In this document: one piece after another, positions 5,827 to 14,124 of the stretch
How positions within the stretch are numbered: the first letter of the stretch is position 1
Layout: every line of letters starts with the position of its first letter
Virus record (IMG/VR): IMGVR_UViG_3300037131_000042
Location: 1 to 35,108 of that record
Origin: a virus
Length of the DNA stretch: 35,108 nucleotides
Direction: 5' to 3' (one strand)
The notes under the pieces: generated by a model
The model's input: only the letters and a program-made list of their open reading frames with translations
Told to the model about the DNA's origin: nothing
The model's database searches: none
Program-made: the position numbers and the translations under genes

Positions 5827-6161
5827 TGGCCATCAAGATCATCTCGTTCGGCTTCAAATACGGCAAGGCCCCTCCCGATGCCAAGGTCTTCGATTGCCGC
5901 CCTCTCGACAATCCGCACCACGTCACCGCGTTGCGCGACCTGACCGGCCTTCATGAGGACGTGGCGGCGTTCGTGCTTAGCGACCGCGCCGCGAAGGACC
6001 TAGCCAGTAGGGCCGTTGTCGACGCACAGGATGGCGACACGCTTGCTTTCGGTTGCGTCGGCGGTCGACACCGTTCCGTTGTTCTCGCCGAGAAGGTCGC
6101 CACCACCTTGGCCGCCTTCGATTACGAGGTCGAGGTCGAGCACACCGCTATGAAACACTAG
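5826..6161 (+). CDS. Stand-alone RapZ C-terminal-domain protein
   Basis: 111 aa matching only the C-terminal domain of RapZ (YvcJ family): IISFGFKYGKAPPDAKVFDCR, then LDNPHHVTALRDLTGLHEDV, then the signature GCVGGRHRSVVLAE at residues 76-89. The N-terminal Walker-type kinase domain of full-length RapZ is absent. In enteric bacteria this domain binds small RNA GlmZ, directs RNase E to it and senses glucosamine-6-phosphate. Short RapZ-C proteins exist in some bacteria and phages, but their function is not established to my knowledge. A role in redirecting host RNA decay is inference. Confidence 0.8.
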   Translation: MAIKIISFGFKYGKAPPDAKVFDCRPLDNPHHVTALRDLTGLHEDVAAFVLSDRAAKDLASRAVVDAQDGDTLAFGCVGGRHRSVVLAEKVATTLAAFDYEVEVEHTAMKH

Positions 6162-6180
6162 CATATCTAAGGAGGGACGA

Positions 6181-6786
6181 ATGGCGCAGTTGTCCGCGCA
6201 AAGCATAAGCAAGCTATGCAAGCCCACGAAATGGTTCGGGTTGCGCGAGCAGCAGCCGATGATCGTGCCATTCGTGCCCGAGAAGGTCGTCACGCGCGGC
6301 AAGAGCTTCGGCCTGTCCGCCGCGTCCTATGACGTGCGGATCGCTCACGACTTGACGCTCGGCGTCAATCCCGGCGTCATCGTCGAGAAGCACGTGCGCC
6401 GATACGGCCTAAGCGCCTCGAAGGAGCACTATCTCCAGCAGGCGCTCGCCGCCAACGAGCCTTATCACGCGCTGGCGCATACGATCGAAGACTTTTACAT
6501 GCCCGACAATGTCGTCGGTTACGTTTGCGACAAGAGTAGCTACGCCCGCGTGTTCGTGACGGCGTTCAACACGCTGTTCGACCCGGGCTTCAAGGGCAAC
6601 GCCACACTCGAACTCGTGAACCTCGGGTATGAGCCTGTCGAGATCATGGCCGGCGACCCGATTTGCCAGTTCACGTTCCACTGGCTCGATAAAACGACCG
6701 ACCGCCCCTATGCTGGAAAATACCAGCACCAGAAGAAGGTGGCGACGCCGGCTCGTTTCGAGCGCGAAGACGGGTCTTGGACTTAA
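6181..6786 (+). CDS. dcd: dCTP deaminase / dUTPase-family protein
   Basis: 201 aa. Trimeric dUTPase/dCTP deaminase fold: SYDVRIAHDLTL, then FYMPDNVVGYVCDKSSYAR (KSSYAR at about 118-123), FNTLFDPGFKGNATLELVN with the likely catalytic Glu at 144, GDPICQFTF, and PYAGKYQHQK. The end YxGKYQxQ is diagnostic of dCTP deaminases, which make dUTP for thymidylate synthesis and so feed ThyX. AAGGAGG precedes ATG 6181. The residues around 63-95 form a longer insert than in the usual 188-aa bacterial enzyme. Confidence 0.88.
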   Translation: MAQLSAQSISKLCKPTKWFGLREQQPMIVPFVPEKVVTRGKSFGLSAASYDVRIAHDLTLGVNPGVIVEKHVRRYGLSASKEHYLQQALAANEPYHALAHTIEDFYMPDNVVGYVCDKSSYARVFVTAFNTLFDPGFKGNATLELVNLGYEPVEIMAGDPICQFTFHWLDKTTDRPYAGKYQHQKKVATPARFEREDGSWT

Positions 6787-6794
6787 CCAATACT

Positions 6795-6808
6795 TGCAGT
6801 TAATTGCG
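6795..6808. repeat. Dispersed palindrome, copy 7
   Basis: TGCAGTTAATTGCG in the 86-bp gap after dcd. Downstream, ACGGGC and GCCCGT (6812-6838) can form a hairpin without a T run, and TAGAAG (6852-6857) resembles the local -10 boxes. Confidence 0.85.
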
Positions 6809-6872
6809 CGGACGGGCTAGACGACTTGGCCTGCCCGTGCGAGGATTACGGTAGAAGCTCAAGGAGGGGCGC

Positions 6873-7382
6873 GTGGTGAAAGTCTATACGGTCGGTCATT
6901 CCAATCATGGCCCGGAAAAGTTCGTCGGCCTACTCAAGCAGCATGGGATCACGATGTTGATCGACGTGCGCTCCAAGCCCCATTCGCGGATGCCGTGGTT
7001 TCAGCGCGACCGCCTCCTCAAGCTGATGGAGGAAAGCGAGATCGGCTACAAATATGGCGGTATGGTGCTCGGCGGTATGTGCGGCCATCTCGTCGGCTCC
7101 CCGCTGTTCATCTCCAAGATGGAGACTGTGCTGGAGCTGGCGGCCGGGCAAGGCGTGGCGCTCATGTGCGCCGAGGGCAAGCCGAACGAGTGTCACCGCG
7201 CCGGCAAGTTGACCGCGTTCCTTCACCGCAACCATCCGAAAGTCGAGACACGGCACATTCTGACCTCTGGCGAGACGATTTCCGCCAAGGAGTTCGAACC
7301 CAAGGTCAACGTCAACGTGCGCTGGAAGGAATATGCGCCGAATTGGACGCCCGACCTGCTTGCGACGCTTGACAAGAAGTGA
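6873..7382 (+). CDS. DUF488 family protein
   Basis: 169 aa. Family features: VYTVGHSNHGPEKFVGLLK at the start, LIDVRSKPHSRMPWF, LGGMCGHLVG, and the conserved VALMCAEGKPNECHR near residues 96-110. DUF488 proteins occur widely in bacteria and phages, often near DNA-modification or mobile genes; the conserved Cys and His suggest a redox or metal-dependent enzyme, but activity is unknown. AAGGAGG lies 5 bp before GTG 6873 (GTG 6876 also possible). It directly precedes the modification-like cluster. Confidence 0.82.
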   Translation: MVKVYTVGHSNHGPEKFVGLLKQHGITMLIDVRSKPHSRMPWFQRDRLLKLMEESEIGYKYGGMVLGGMCGHLVGSPLFISKMETVLELAAGQGVALMCAEGKPNECHRAGKLTAFLHRNHPKVETRHILTSGETISAKEFEPKVNVNVRWKEYAPNWTPDLLATLDKK

Positions 7383-7393
7383 AGTTAATGGCA
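7380..7393. repeat. Dispersed palindrome, copy 8 (degenerate)
   Basis: TGAAGTTAATGGCA, two mismatches to the consensus. It spans the TGA of the DUF488 gene and the ATG of the next gene. Confidence 0.5.
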
Positions 7394-8314
7394 CACGGAG
7401 ACAACGCGGGTGCCGCAGCGGCGCGGCTTTCCCTTTCCCGGGGAAATGGTGGTTTCGATGCTCACCACCCGCTCCAAACCTTCCTCGACAATTTGCCGAA
7501 CTCGCGTTACGCCATGCCGAATTGCGGCGCGGCGGCTTTCGCTTTTTCGCCCTTGAACGCCCTTCCCAAGATCGCCCTCGGCAAGTGGGAGGTCTTGGCG
7601 GATGACGGCGTTATGATCCTAAAGTCGAAGGACGGCGTGCATCGCGTCATGCCGACAGGCACGCGCGAGCAGTATTATCACGCGCTATGCTCCATGCTGG
7701 CGCACGGCGAGGCGCTGGCGCTCGTCCCCGAGTGGGCCGCGACCGTCTTCAAGCGCCATTACACGGTCAAGAAGCAACACGAGGAGTATATCTTCTCGAC
7801 CGACGACGTCTTGACCCTGCCGGGCGCGCGTCTTCGCCAGCTGCGCGGCAATGTGAACAAGGCGAGCAAGCTCTGTTCAGTCGAGTTCTATACGGGCGAC
7901 GGCGGCGACGCCGAGTATCTGGCACTGAACGCCAAGTGGTATCGGCAGAACGCCGGCCTCAAGTTCAGGACATACGACAAGACGTCGATCGACTGGTTGC
8001 TCAATAATTGGCGCGCGATCAAGGACACGGTTCCCGACGCGGCGCTGTTCGGCGTTCGCGAGCGCGCGACTATGCAATTAATTTCACTTAATCTCGGTTG
8101 TGTGTTATCGACCGGAACGTGGACGGCCTACACGCAACGCTTCGACCGCGAGGCGAAGGTGAAGGCGGCGAACACCCTCGGCAAGCTGTCGCTGGCCACG
8201 GTGTTTTCCGGTTTGCCCGAGGAGAACAACGGGACGGCCGACACGAAGACCATTCGCGAGAACAAGGAGAGGCTCGCGATCCGCAGGCAACCCTTTTTCA
8301 CGGTGACGAAGTGA
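7388..8314 (+). CDS. DUF2156-like acyltransferase-fold protein
   Basis: 308 aa. The stretch YIFSTDDVLTLPGARLRQLRGNVNK (about residues 130-155) matches DUF2156, a GNAT-fold family (C-terminal domain of lysylphosphatidylglycerol synthases), and the later part has GNAT-like spacing (VRERATMQLISLNLG, TGTWTAYTQRFD). The first 40 residues look atypical and the start could be later. A palindrome copy (8073-8086) lies within the codons of MQLIS. The TGA overlaps the GTG of the methylase-like gene, so it is the first member of a coupled set at 7388-11073. Confidence 0.6.
   Translation: MAHGDNAGAAAARLSLSRGNGGFDAHHPLQTFLDNLPNSRYAMPNCGAAAFAFSPLNALPKIALGKWEVLADDGVMILKSKDGVHRVMPTGTREQYYHALCSMLAHGEALALVPEWAATVFKRHYTVKKQHEEYIFSTDDVLTLPGARLRQLRGNVNKASKLCSVEFYTGDGGDAEYLALNAKWYRQNAGLKFRTYDKTSIDWLLNNWRAIKDTVPDAALFGVRERATMQLISLNLGCVLSTGTWTAYTQRFDREAKVKAANTLGKLSLATVFSGLPEENNGTADTKTIRENKERLAIRRQPFFTVTK
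8073..8086. repeat. Dispersed palindrome, copy 9 (intragenic)
   Basis: TGCAATTAATTTCA inside the DUF2156-like gene; one mismatch in the right arm. Confidence 0.65.
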
Positions 8315-9354
8315 GTTCATTCGATCTGATCGGCAAAGGCTTGCTCCCGTTCATGGGCGGGATGCGGCGCTTCATCCCGTTCCTGTTCAACGCCGCGCGC
8401 GAGGTCGTTCCCGAGGCCGAATGGCACAAGTGGAGCTACCTCGACATGACCTGTGGAAGCTGCGCCGGCTCGGCCGCGTTCGGCTTCTACGGCATGAGCG
8501 TCACCGCGAACGATCTCGCCATGCGCTCCTATATCCCGGCCAAGGTCATCTTCGGCAAGGCGCGCTCCCGGCCCGCCGTGTTTCGCAAGATCATCATGGC
8601 GGCGCAATGCGCGGACCTCGTGCCCGAGGGCAAGAAGCCGGGGTTTCAGTTGATCCCCAAGCACTTGCACCCGCTCGCCTGCAACATGTTCGACGCCCTC
8701 TATTACGCCAGCGAGCGCGGCGACGTGTCTGAGGCCGAGGCGGATTATTACCGCTACATGGCCATTCGATGGGTCTTGTTGAACAAGAACTATATGTATT
8801 TCCTCAAGGTTCCGACGTTCGACCTGAGGCAGCTGCGTGTCCAAGGCAAGCCTTGGGAGAAGGTCGTCGACGTGATCACGAACCCGCTCCCGGCCTTGAC
8901 GAAGGTCGCGCGCGACGTCGATCACCTGATCCACGCCGAGCAGTCCGCCCGTCACCAACGCGAGCCGCTCATCATGCGCGGCGATTGCCGGCAGAACATC
9001 AAGAACGTGCAATGGGACCGGCCGAGCTTCGTCGGCTTGAACCCGCCGACCATTGGCAACAGCACGTTCATGCAGTCGAACCGCGTCCTCGACACGCTGC
9101 TGTTCAACGAGCCTCAGCCGCAGGACGACGACATGATGCCCGGCGACCTCTGGCGCTCATTGATCCTCGACACGACGGAGCACGTGCCGCCCGGCCATTA
9201 CGTGTTCAGCTTCGTCGGCGACGGCGCGCTGACGTGGGAGGAAGGTTGCGAGCAGGTCTTCGCCAAGGTCGGCCCGATCATCAAGGAATGGTCGTTCCCG
9301 TGGCATGGCAACGCGGACAAGAAGGCGGGCCTCGTCCTGCTACGGAGGGCCTGA
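8311..9354 (+). CDS. D12-class DNA methyltransferase-like protein
   Basis: 347 aa from GTG 8311, coupled to the previous gene by GTGA. Rossmann-type SAM-binding motif at about 45-68: LDMTCGSCAGSAAFGFYGMS followed by VTANDL, in the style of D12-class adenine methylases (DxFxGSG...NDI). The catalytic motif expected as DPPY is present as LNPPTIGNSTF around residue 243, so the aromatic residue is lost. That suggests either another substrate or a non-methylating SAM-fold protein. The middle part resembles the substrate region of such enzymes (ANDLAMRSYIPAKVIFG). The neighbours suggest DNA base modification. Confidence 0.6.
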   Translation: MSSFDLIGKGLLPFMGGMRRFIPFLFNAAREVVPEAEWHKWSYLDMTCGSCAGSAAFGFYGMSVTANDLAMRSYIPAKVIFGKARSRPAVFRKIIMAAQCADLVPEGKKPGFQLIPKHLHPLACNMFDALYYASERGDVSEAEADYYRYMAIRWVLLNKNYMYFLKVPTFDLRQLRVQGKPWEKVVDVITNPLPALTKVARDVDHLIHAEQSARHQREPLIMRGDCRQNIKNVQWDRPSFVGLNPPTIGNSTFMQSNRVLDTLLFNEPQPQDDDMMPGDLWRSLILDTTEHVPPGHYVFSFVGDGALTWEEGCEQVFAKVGPIIKEWSFPWHGNADKKAGLVLLRRA

Positions 9355-10238
9355 TGCTGGCTAAGCGCCGTCTCGACAAGATCAGCGACCAGAACCGTTG
9401 GCTGCGCGAACTGTGCGGCTTCGAGGAGCAAGCCCTCGCGATGGTTCGCCCGGTCGATCTCGCGACCATGGAGCCCGAGATCATCGAGTGCCGTAAGGGC
9501 GACGCCAACGTCATGTTCAATTACTGGCGAGCGGTGTTGTCGTCGGAGCCTCAGGGTAAGAGCTATTCGTGGTATGGCCGCTCGGCGTCGTTCTTGGTTC
9601 GCGACAGGGTGAGCGGGGGCTTCCTCGGCGTGTTCGCTATCTCTGACCCGCCGAACACGCTCAAGCCGATGCTGCGGCATTTCAAATGGGACGAGAATGA
9701 GGAAGCGCGCCTTGCGCGCCAGCATCAGGCGCTGATGCTGCGCCGCTGCTTGCCGATTTACGAGTTCGGGCAGATGACCGGTGGCAAGCTGTTGGCGCTC
9801 GCGGCGACCAGCCAAGAAGTGCTGCGCCTCTTCGAACTCAGGTATTCGTTCCAGTTCGTCTATTTTCTGATCCGCACGTTGCACGGAAAGTCGAGCCAAT
9901 ACAACCGGCTCCAGCAGCGCGGCATCGAGCTGATCGAGGTCGATGCCGAGAACAAGGGCTTCTACGGCATGGAGCTGCGCAAGAAGGCGCTGGCCTACAT
10001 GCGCGAGGGCACGCCCTACGGCAAGACCGCCATGCATAAGCTCGGCGATCAGGTCGACTATTGGAAGGACCGTTGGCTCAATGCTCGCGTGCAGAGCACC
10101 GGCAACCCGTCCCTGATCACCCCCGACCCCGAACGCTATCGCTTGTCGAACCAGCTCGACAGCAAGCGCATGACCCCGGCCGCGATCGAGGCCGCAGAAC
10201 TGGAGAAGAAGAATGGCGATGACGGCGCAGTTGAGTAA
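9354..10238 (+). CDS. DUF4338 / DruA-like protein
   Basis: 294 aa; ATG 9354 overlaps the previous TGA, with GGAGGG before it. Family-like segments: GGFLGVFAISDPP, ARQHQALMLRRCLPIYEFGQMTGGKLLALAATSQEV (GGKLLAL at about 143), and HGKSSQYNRLQQRGIELIEV (about 177). This L-GGKLLAL ... GKSSQYNRL pairing is what I know from DUF4338, the family of DruA in Druantia anti-phage systems, which is also found in phages. Phage versions sit near methylase- and ParB-like genes. Biochemical function is not established here; an acyltransferase-like role in base modification is a guess. Confidence 0.6.
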   Translation: MLAKRRLDKISDQNRWLRELCGFEEQALAMVRPVDLATMEPEIIECRKGDANVMFNYWRAVLSSEPQGKSYSWYGRSASFLVRDRVSGGFLGVFAISDPPNTLKPMLRHFKWDENEEARLARQHQALMLRRCLPIYEFGQMTGGKLLALAATSQEVLRLFELRYSFQFVYFLIRTLHGKSSQYNRLQQRGIELIEVDAENKGFYGMELRKKALAYMREGTPYGKTAMHKLGDQVDYWKDRWLNARVQSTGNPSLITPDPERYRLSNQLDSKRMTPAAIEAAELEKKNGDDGAVE

Positions 10239-11073
10239 GGCGGAAGTTCACGACCCGGACGCGATCGACTTCCGCATGGTGTCGATCGACGAACTGACGC
10301 CGTTCGCTGGAAACCCGAATGACATGGAGGCCGAGTTCTTCGAGGCCATCGTGTCGCAGGTCAAGGACGAGGGCATGAACCAGCCCATCCTCGTGCGGCC
10401 CGATCCGGTCGCCGAGGGGCGCTTCGTGATCGTCGACGGCGAACACCGCTGGAAGGCGGCGAAGATCGCCGGCCGCAAGAACATCGCCATCATCGTCGTG
10501 CCGTTCGACGAGAAGACCGCCAAGGTGCGGACCCTGTCGATGAACAACTTACGGGGCCAGAACATCCCGATCAAGTTGGCCCGCTTGCTGGTCGACCTTC
10601 ACAAGGAGTTCTCGCCCGCCGACGTTCGCAAGATGACCGGTATCGGCGAGGAGGATCAGACCTCGGTGCTCGAACTGCTCAAGGTTCCCGACTTCAAGCC
10701 GAGCGATGGCGTCAAGCTGTCGGCGGCGGACGTGGAGCGCCCGATCACCGTCACCATCGGTCTGTTGCCAGACGAGCACGGCCCCTACACGCACGCGATC
10801 AAGAAGGCGATGAAGCTGATGGGCGACGACGTGGTCGCGCTGGTCGGTCATGAGGTCGCCGATTACGATCAGGCGATGAAGGCTTCGATGGGCGTCGCCG
10901 GGGCCAAGCTCCGCAACGTGGCGCTCGCCATCATCTGCGAGACCTTCAATCACCTGCCCAAGGACCAGCTCCTCGCCGCCGCGCAGGCCGCGCACAAGAA
11001 GATTTACGACAAGCTCGCGCAGGACGCCGAGCACAAGGAGGCCAAGAAGCAGGCCGCCGACAAGGCGCACTAA
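10213..11073 (+). CDS. ParB/Srx-fold nuclease-like protein
   Basis: 286 aa. Start ATG 10213 lies within the end of the previous gene (26-bp overlap). The N-terminal ParB domain is clear: FRMVSIDELTPFAGNPNDME, QVKDEGMNQPILVRPDP and FVIVDGEHRWKAAKIAGRKN (DGEHRW at about 75-80). No ParB-type central HTH is obvious; the C-terminus is a long Ala/Lys helix (KKQAADKAH). In phages such proteins often accompany DNA-modification enzymes or terminases rather than partition systems, and no parA or parS is visible. It ends 13 bp before the terminase small subunit candidate. Confidence 0.75.
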   Translation: MAMTAQLSKAEVHDPDAIDFRMVSIDELTPFAGNPNDMEAEFFEAIVSQVKDEGMNQPILVRPDPVAEGRFVIVDGEHRWKAAKIAGRKNIAIIVVPFDEKTAKVRTLSMNNLRGQNIPIKLARLLVDLHKEFSPADVRKMTGIGEEDQTSVLELLKVPDFKPSDGVKLSAADVERPITVTIGLLPDEHGPYTHAIKKAMKLMGDDVVALVGHEVADYDQAMKASMGVAGAKLRNVALAIICETFNHLPKDQLLAAAQAAHKKIYDKLAQDAEHKEAKKQAADKAH

Positions 11074-11086
11074 GGAGGCAGCGGGG

Positions 11087-11743
11087 ATGGCGAGGATCAC
11101 GATCAGGAAGAAGACCGTCGGCAAGAACGAGCTCAAGAAGCTCGGCACCAAGGCCGATGCGGCGCTGCTTCCCCCCAAGATCACCATCCCCGACGACCCG
11201 ACATTCGTTCGCGAGGGCGATGACAAGGAGCTGCACGACGAGCAGCAGGTGCTTCGCGTCGAAATTCTGATGACGAAGGGCATCCGCAATCGCCGGCAGC
11301 TCACCACCTTGCTGAACATCAAGGACCTCAAGACAACCGACCGTTACATCGCCCGCGTGCACGCTCGTTGGGAGATGAACGGGACGCAGCAGGATCACGC
11401 CCGCAGTCGCGGCGAAGGCCTCAACCGTCTGGACTTGATCGAAAGCGAATTGTGGTCCAAATTGCAGAACCAAGGAGATGATCGCATCTCGGTGTCCATC
11501 CTGAACACGATCTTGCAGGTTCAGAGACAGCGAAGCGAGATGCTTGGACTGACGCCCAAGGTCATCGAGCGCATCGGGAGCATTGAAGCCGAAGGTGCGA
11601 CTTTCACGCGGCAGGCTATAGCCCACGACCGTTTGACGATGCTCGCTCAGCGCATGATGTCGCTGATCGAGGACCGCGCGAAGACCATTGATCAGGTGCC
11701 TAATGAAAACCGGACGTCCGACATACAGCCGAGTGACGGATAA
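11087..11743 (+). CDS. terS: Probable terminase small subunit
   Basis: 218 aa, immediately upstream of and overlapping the large terminase by 41 bp. Residues about 60-105 hold a HTH-like segment (EILMTKGIRNRRQLTTLLNI, then TTDRYIARVHARWEMN), followed by a helical region (LNRLDLIESELWSKLQ, then ISVSILNTILQVQRQRSEMLGL) resembling the oligomerisation part of small terminases. AAGGAGG precedes ATG 11087. The name rests mainly on position and HTH content; sequence conservation in this family is always low. Confidence 0.6.
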   Translation: MARITIRKKTVGKNELKKLGTKADAALLPPKITIPDDPTFVREGDDKELHDEQQVLRVEILMTKGIRNRRQLTTLLNIKDLKTTDRYIARVHARWEMNGTQQDHARSRGEGLNRLDLIESELWSKLQNQGDDRISVSILNTILQVQRQRSEMLGLTPKVIERIGSIEAEGATFTRQAIAHDRLTMLAQRMMSLIEDRAKTIDQVPNENRTSDIQPSDG

Positions 11744-13619
11744 GGACCTCGACTTCATCGCTCAGCAGTTGCTGGAAGAGTTCGCCGACGACTATCCCGA
11801 GGACCTCGACATGGTCTTGTCGTGGATCAAGGAGGCCGCGACCGGCCGCGACGCCATCATGCGTCTCGCCAAATTCAAATATCCGCCTGTCGGGCCGCGC
11901 GAGTTCATCGAGAGCAAGGCTTACATGGACAAGGTCGGCGTGCTTTGGCCAAGGGTGATGGACGAGTTCGAGGAGATGAACTCGGGCAAATATACGGAGA
12001 GTGTGCTGACGGGCGGCATCGGCGTCGCCAAGACGACCATCGCCCTCTACAGCCAAGCCTATCAGCTCTACCAGCTGTCGTGCCTGCGCAACCCGCACGA
12101 GGAGTTCGACCTCGACCCCTCGTCCGAGATCGTCGTCATTTTCCAGTCGCTCAACGAGAAGCTGGCCAAGGACGTGGACTATGCGCGCTTCCGCGACATG
12201 CTCGCCAACGCGCCCTATTTCCGCCGCCAGTTCCCGTTCGACCGGTCGCGCGAGAGCGAGATGCGCTTTCCGAACCGGATCGTCGTCAAGCCGGTGTCGG
12301 GCCAAGACACTGGCGCGATCGGCCAGAACGTGATTGGCGGCATCATCGACGAAATCAACTTCATGGCCGTCGTCGAGAACTCGAAGGTCAACAAGGACGG
12401 CGCGACATACGACCAAGCGGTCCAGAATTACAACTCGATCGCCCGCCGCCGCGAGAGCCGCTTTATGCAGAAGGGGACGCTCCCGGGGATGTTGTGCCTC
12501 GTCTCGTCTCGCAACGACCCCGGTCAGTTCACGGACGTCAAGGAGATCGAGGCGCGCACGAACCCGCGCATCTTCGTCTATGCCAAGCGCCTGTGGGACA
12601 TTCGGCCCGAGCGGTTCACGGGCGACAAGTTCCGCGTCTTCATCGGCGACGAGACCCGCAAGCCGCGCATCCTGCTCGACGAAGAGGTCGCCTCGACCGA
12701 GGACCAGCCGCTCGTGATGGCGATCCCGACCGAGTATAAGGCTTCGTTCGAGAACGACATGCTGCGCTCGCTGCGCGACGTGGCCGGCGTCTCGACGCAG
12801 GCGCTACACCCCTTCATGTTGAACACGGACGCGGTCGCGAAGTGTTTCGGCGTCGTGCAATCAATTGCATCTCGTGACGACGTGGACTTCGCCGACACCA
12901 AGCTGCAAATCCTTCCCGACCGGATCGTCAACCCGGACGAGCCGCGCTTCGCCCATATCGACTTGTCGATCAGCAAGGACAGCTGCGGCGTCAGCATCGG
13001 CCACATTTCGCACTTCGAGCACGTCAATCGCGGCGACCACGTGGAGCCGCTCCCGGTCATTCGTTTCGACATGCTGCTTGAGGTCCGCCCGCCGCGCGGC
13101 GGCGAGATCATTTTCGACAAGATCAGGCGCTTGCTATATGTGTTGCGCGACGACCTCAAACTGCCGCTCAAATACGTTTCGTTCGACCAGTTCCAGTCCA
13201 AGGACAGTATGCAAATCCTGCATCAGGCCGGCTTCATGGTCGGCTACCGCTCGATGGACACGGACACGTGGGCATACGACATGACGAAGCAGGCGTTCTA
13301 TGACGGCCGCATCCTCGCGCCCGAGCACCAGAAGGCGCAGTCGGAGATGGTTCGCCTTGAGATCGACCACAAGAAGCACAAGATCGACCATCCGCCGAAC
13401 GGCTCGAAGGACGTGGCCGACAGCATGGCCGGCGTCGTCATCGGGCTCACCATGCGCCGCGAGCTATGGGTGCGCCACAAGATACCGCTGAACCGCATCC
13501 CCAAGTCGATCGCCGACGCCAAGGCCGAGCGGCCCGCCGTCAAGGACCAGTCCTATATGGACACGATCCGCAAGGCGCGCGGCGTGGTTCCGAAGGAAAG
13601 CTACGATGAAGCGGTATGA
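11703..13619 (+). CDS. terL: Terminase large subunit
   Basis: 638 aa. ATPase: Walker A GGIGVAKTTIAL at about 104-115, Walker B GGIIDEINFM at about 211-220. Nuclease: first acidic residue in HIDLSISKDSCG near 418, later acidic sites in the RNase H-like fold (SFDQFQSKDS; DHPPNGSKDVADSMAG). The length fits phage packaging motors. ATG 11703 is chosen over 11688 because it leaves the shorter overlap with terS. Palindrome copy 10 falls at codons for VQSIA in the linker between ATPase and nuclease. The stop overlaps the start of an HNH gene by 14 bp. Confidence 0.92.
   Translation: MKTGRPTYSRVTDKDLDFIAQQLLEEFADDYPEDLDMVLSWIKEAATGRDAIMRLAKFKYPPVGPREFIESKAYMDKVGVLWPRVMDEFEEMNSGKYTESVLTGGIGVAKTTIALYSQAYQLYQLSCLRNPHEEFDLDPSSEIVVIFQSLNEKLAKDVDYARFRDMLANAPYFRRQFPFDRSRESEMRFPNRIVVKPVSGQDTGAIGQNVIGGIIDEINFMAVVENSKVNKDGATYDQAVQNYNSIARRRESRFMQKGTLPGMLCLVSSRNDPGQFTDVKEIEARTNPRIFVYAKRLWDIRPERFTGDKFRVFIGDETRKPRILLDEEVASTEDQPLVMAIPTEYKASFENDMLRSLRDVAGVSTQALHPFMLNTDAVAKCFGVVQSIASRDDVDFADTKLQILPDRIVNPDEPRFAHIDLSISKDSCGVSIGHISHFEHVNRGDHVEPLPVIRFDMLLEVRPPRGGEIIFDKIRRLLYVLRDDLKLPLKYVSFDQFQSKDSMQILHQAGFMVGYRSMDTDTWAYDMTKQAFYDGRILAPEHQKAQSEMVRLEIDHKKHKIDHPPNGSKDVADSMAGVVIGLTMRRELWVRHKIPLNRIPKSIADAKAERPAVKDQSYMDTIRKARGVVPKESYDEAV
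12856..12869. repeat. Dispersed palindrome, copy 10 (intragenic)
   Basis: TGCAATCAATTGCA, preceded by G, inside terL. No promoter follows, so binding here could only affect elongation or DNA structure. Confidence 0.85.
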
Positions 13620-14124
13620 GTTCGGCAGCTCAACGCTAACGCTGGAGCGGCTCAAGACGCTTTTGCACTACGACCCCGAAACGGGGTTGTGGACTTGGCG
13701 CGTGAACAAGGGTCGAGTGAAGGCCGGAAGCATTGCCGGGTGTTCGACGCGCGGGTATTGGGTTTTGCGCGTTGATCAGCACAACTACCTCTCGCATATT
13801 CTCGCGTGGTTCTACATGACCGGCGAGTGGCCCGAGCATGAGGTCGATCATCGCGATCTCGACAAAGGCAACAATCATTGGGACAATCTAAGGCCAGCCA
13901 CGGACGTGCAACAAGAGTGGAACAAACCGCCGTCTAAAGCTCGCCCTAATACGCAGACCGGATTTGTTGGTGTGTATCAAACGAAGGGCACGATCTACGC
14001 TCGAATACAGACCAACGGGGAGCGCGAGTATATGGGTCCGTTCTCTACGTTCGAGGAGGCGGCGTTGGCCCGCGAAAAGCGCGCTAGGGAATTGCGTGGG
14101 GAGTTCTATCGTGGCACGCTATAG
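13606..14124 (+). CDS. HNH endonuclease with AP2-like C-terminal domain
   Basis: 172 aa. Starts with the NUMOD-like LTLERLKTLLHYDPETGLWTWR, then the HNH core VDHRDLDKGNNHWDNLRPAT (about 81-100), then an AP2-type DNA-binding domain (TGFVGVYQTKGTIYARIQTN, then PFSTFEEAALAREKRARELRG). This is the classic free-standing phage homing endonuclease architecture. It starts inside the end of terL and ends 14 bp into the next gene, so it is squeezed between them without disrupting either. Lower GC than its neighbours supports lateral arrival. Confidence 0.88.
   Translation: MKRYEFGSSTLTLERLKTLLHYDPETGLWTWRVNKGRVKAGSIAGCSTRGYWVLRVDQHNYLSHILAWFYMTGEWPEHEVDHRDLDKGNNHWDNLRPATDVQQEWNKPPSKARPNTQTGFVGVYQTKGTIYARIQTNGEREYMGPFSTFEEAALAREKRARELRGEFYRGTL

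Noticed and set aside
8098-8310. N-terminal extension of the methylase-like gene
   Set aside because: This stretch is inside the DUF2156-like gene and reads as an unlikely Arg/Gly-rich sequence; GTG 8311 with GTGA overlap is the better start.
10213-11073. ParB-like gene as part of a plasmid partition system
   Set aside because: No ParA ATPase gene or parS-like centromere repeats are seen nearby, and the protein lacks an evident ParB HTH region.
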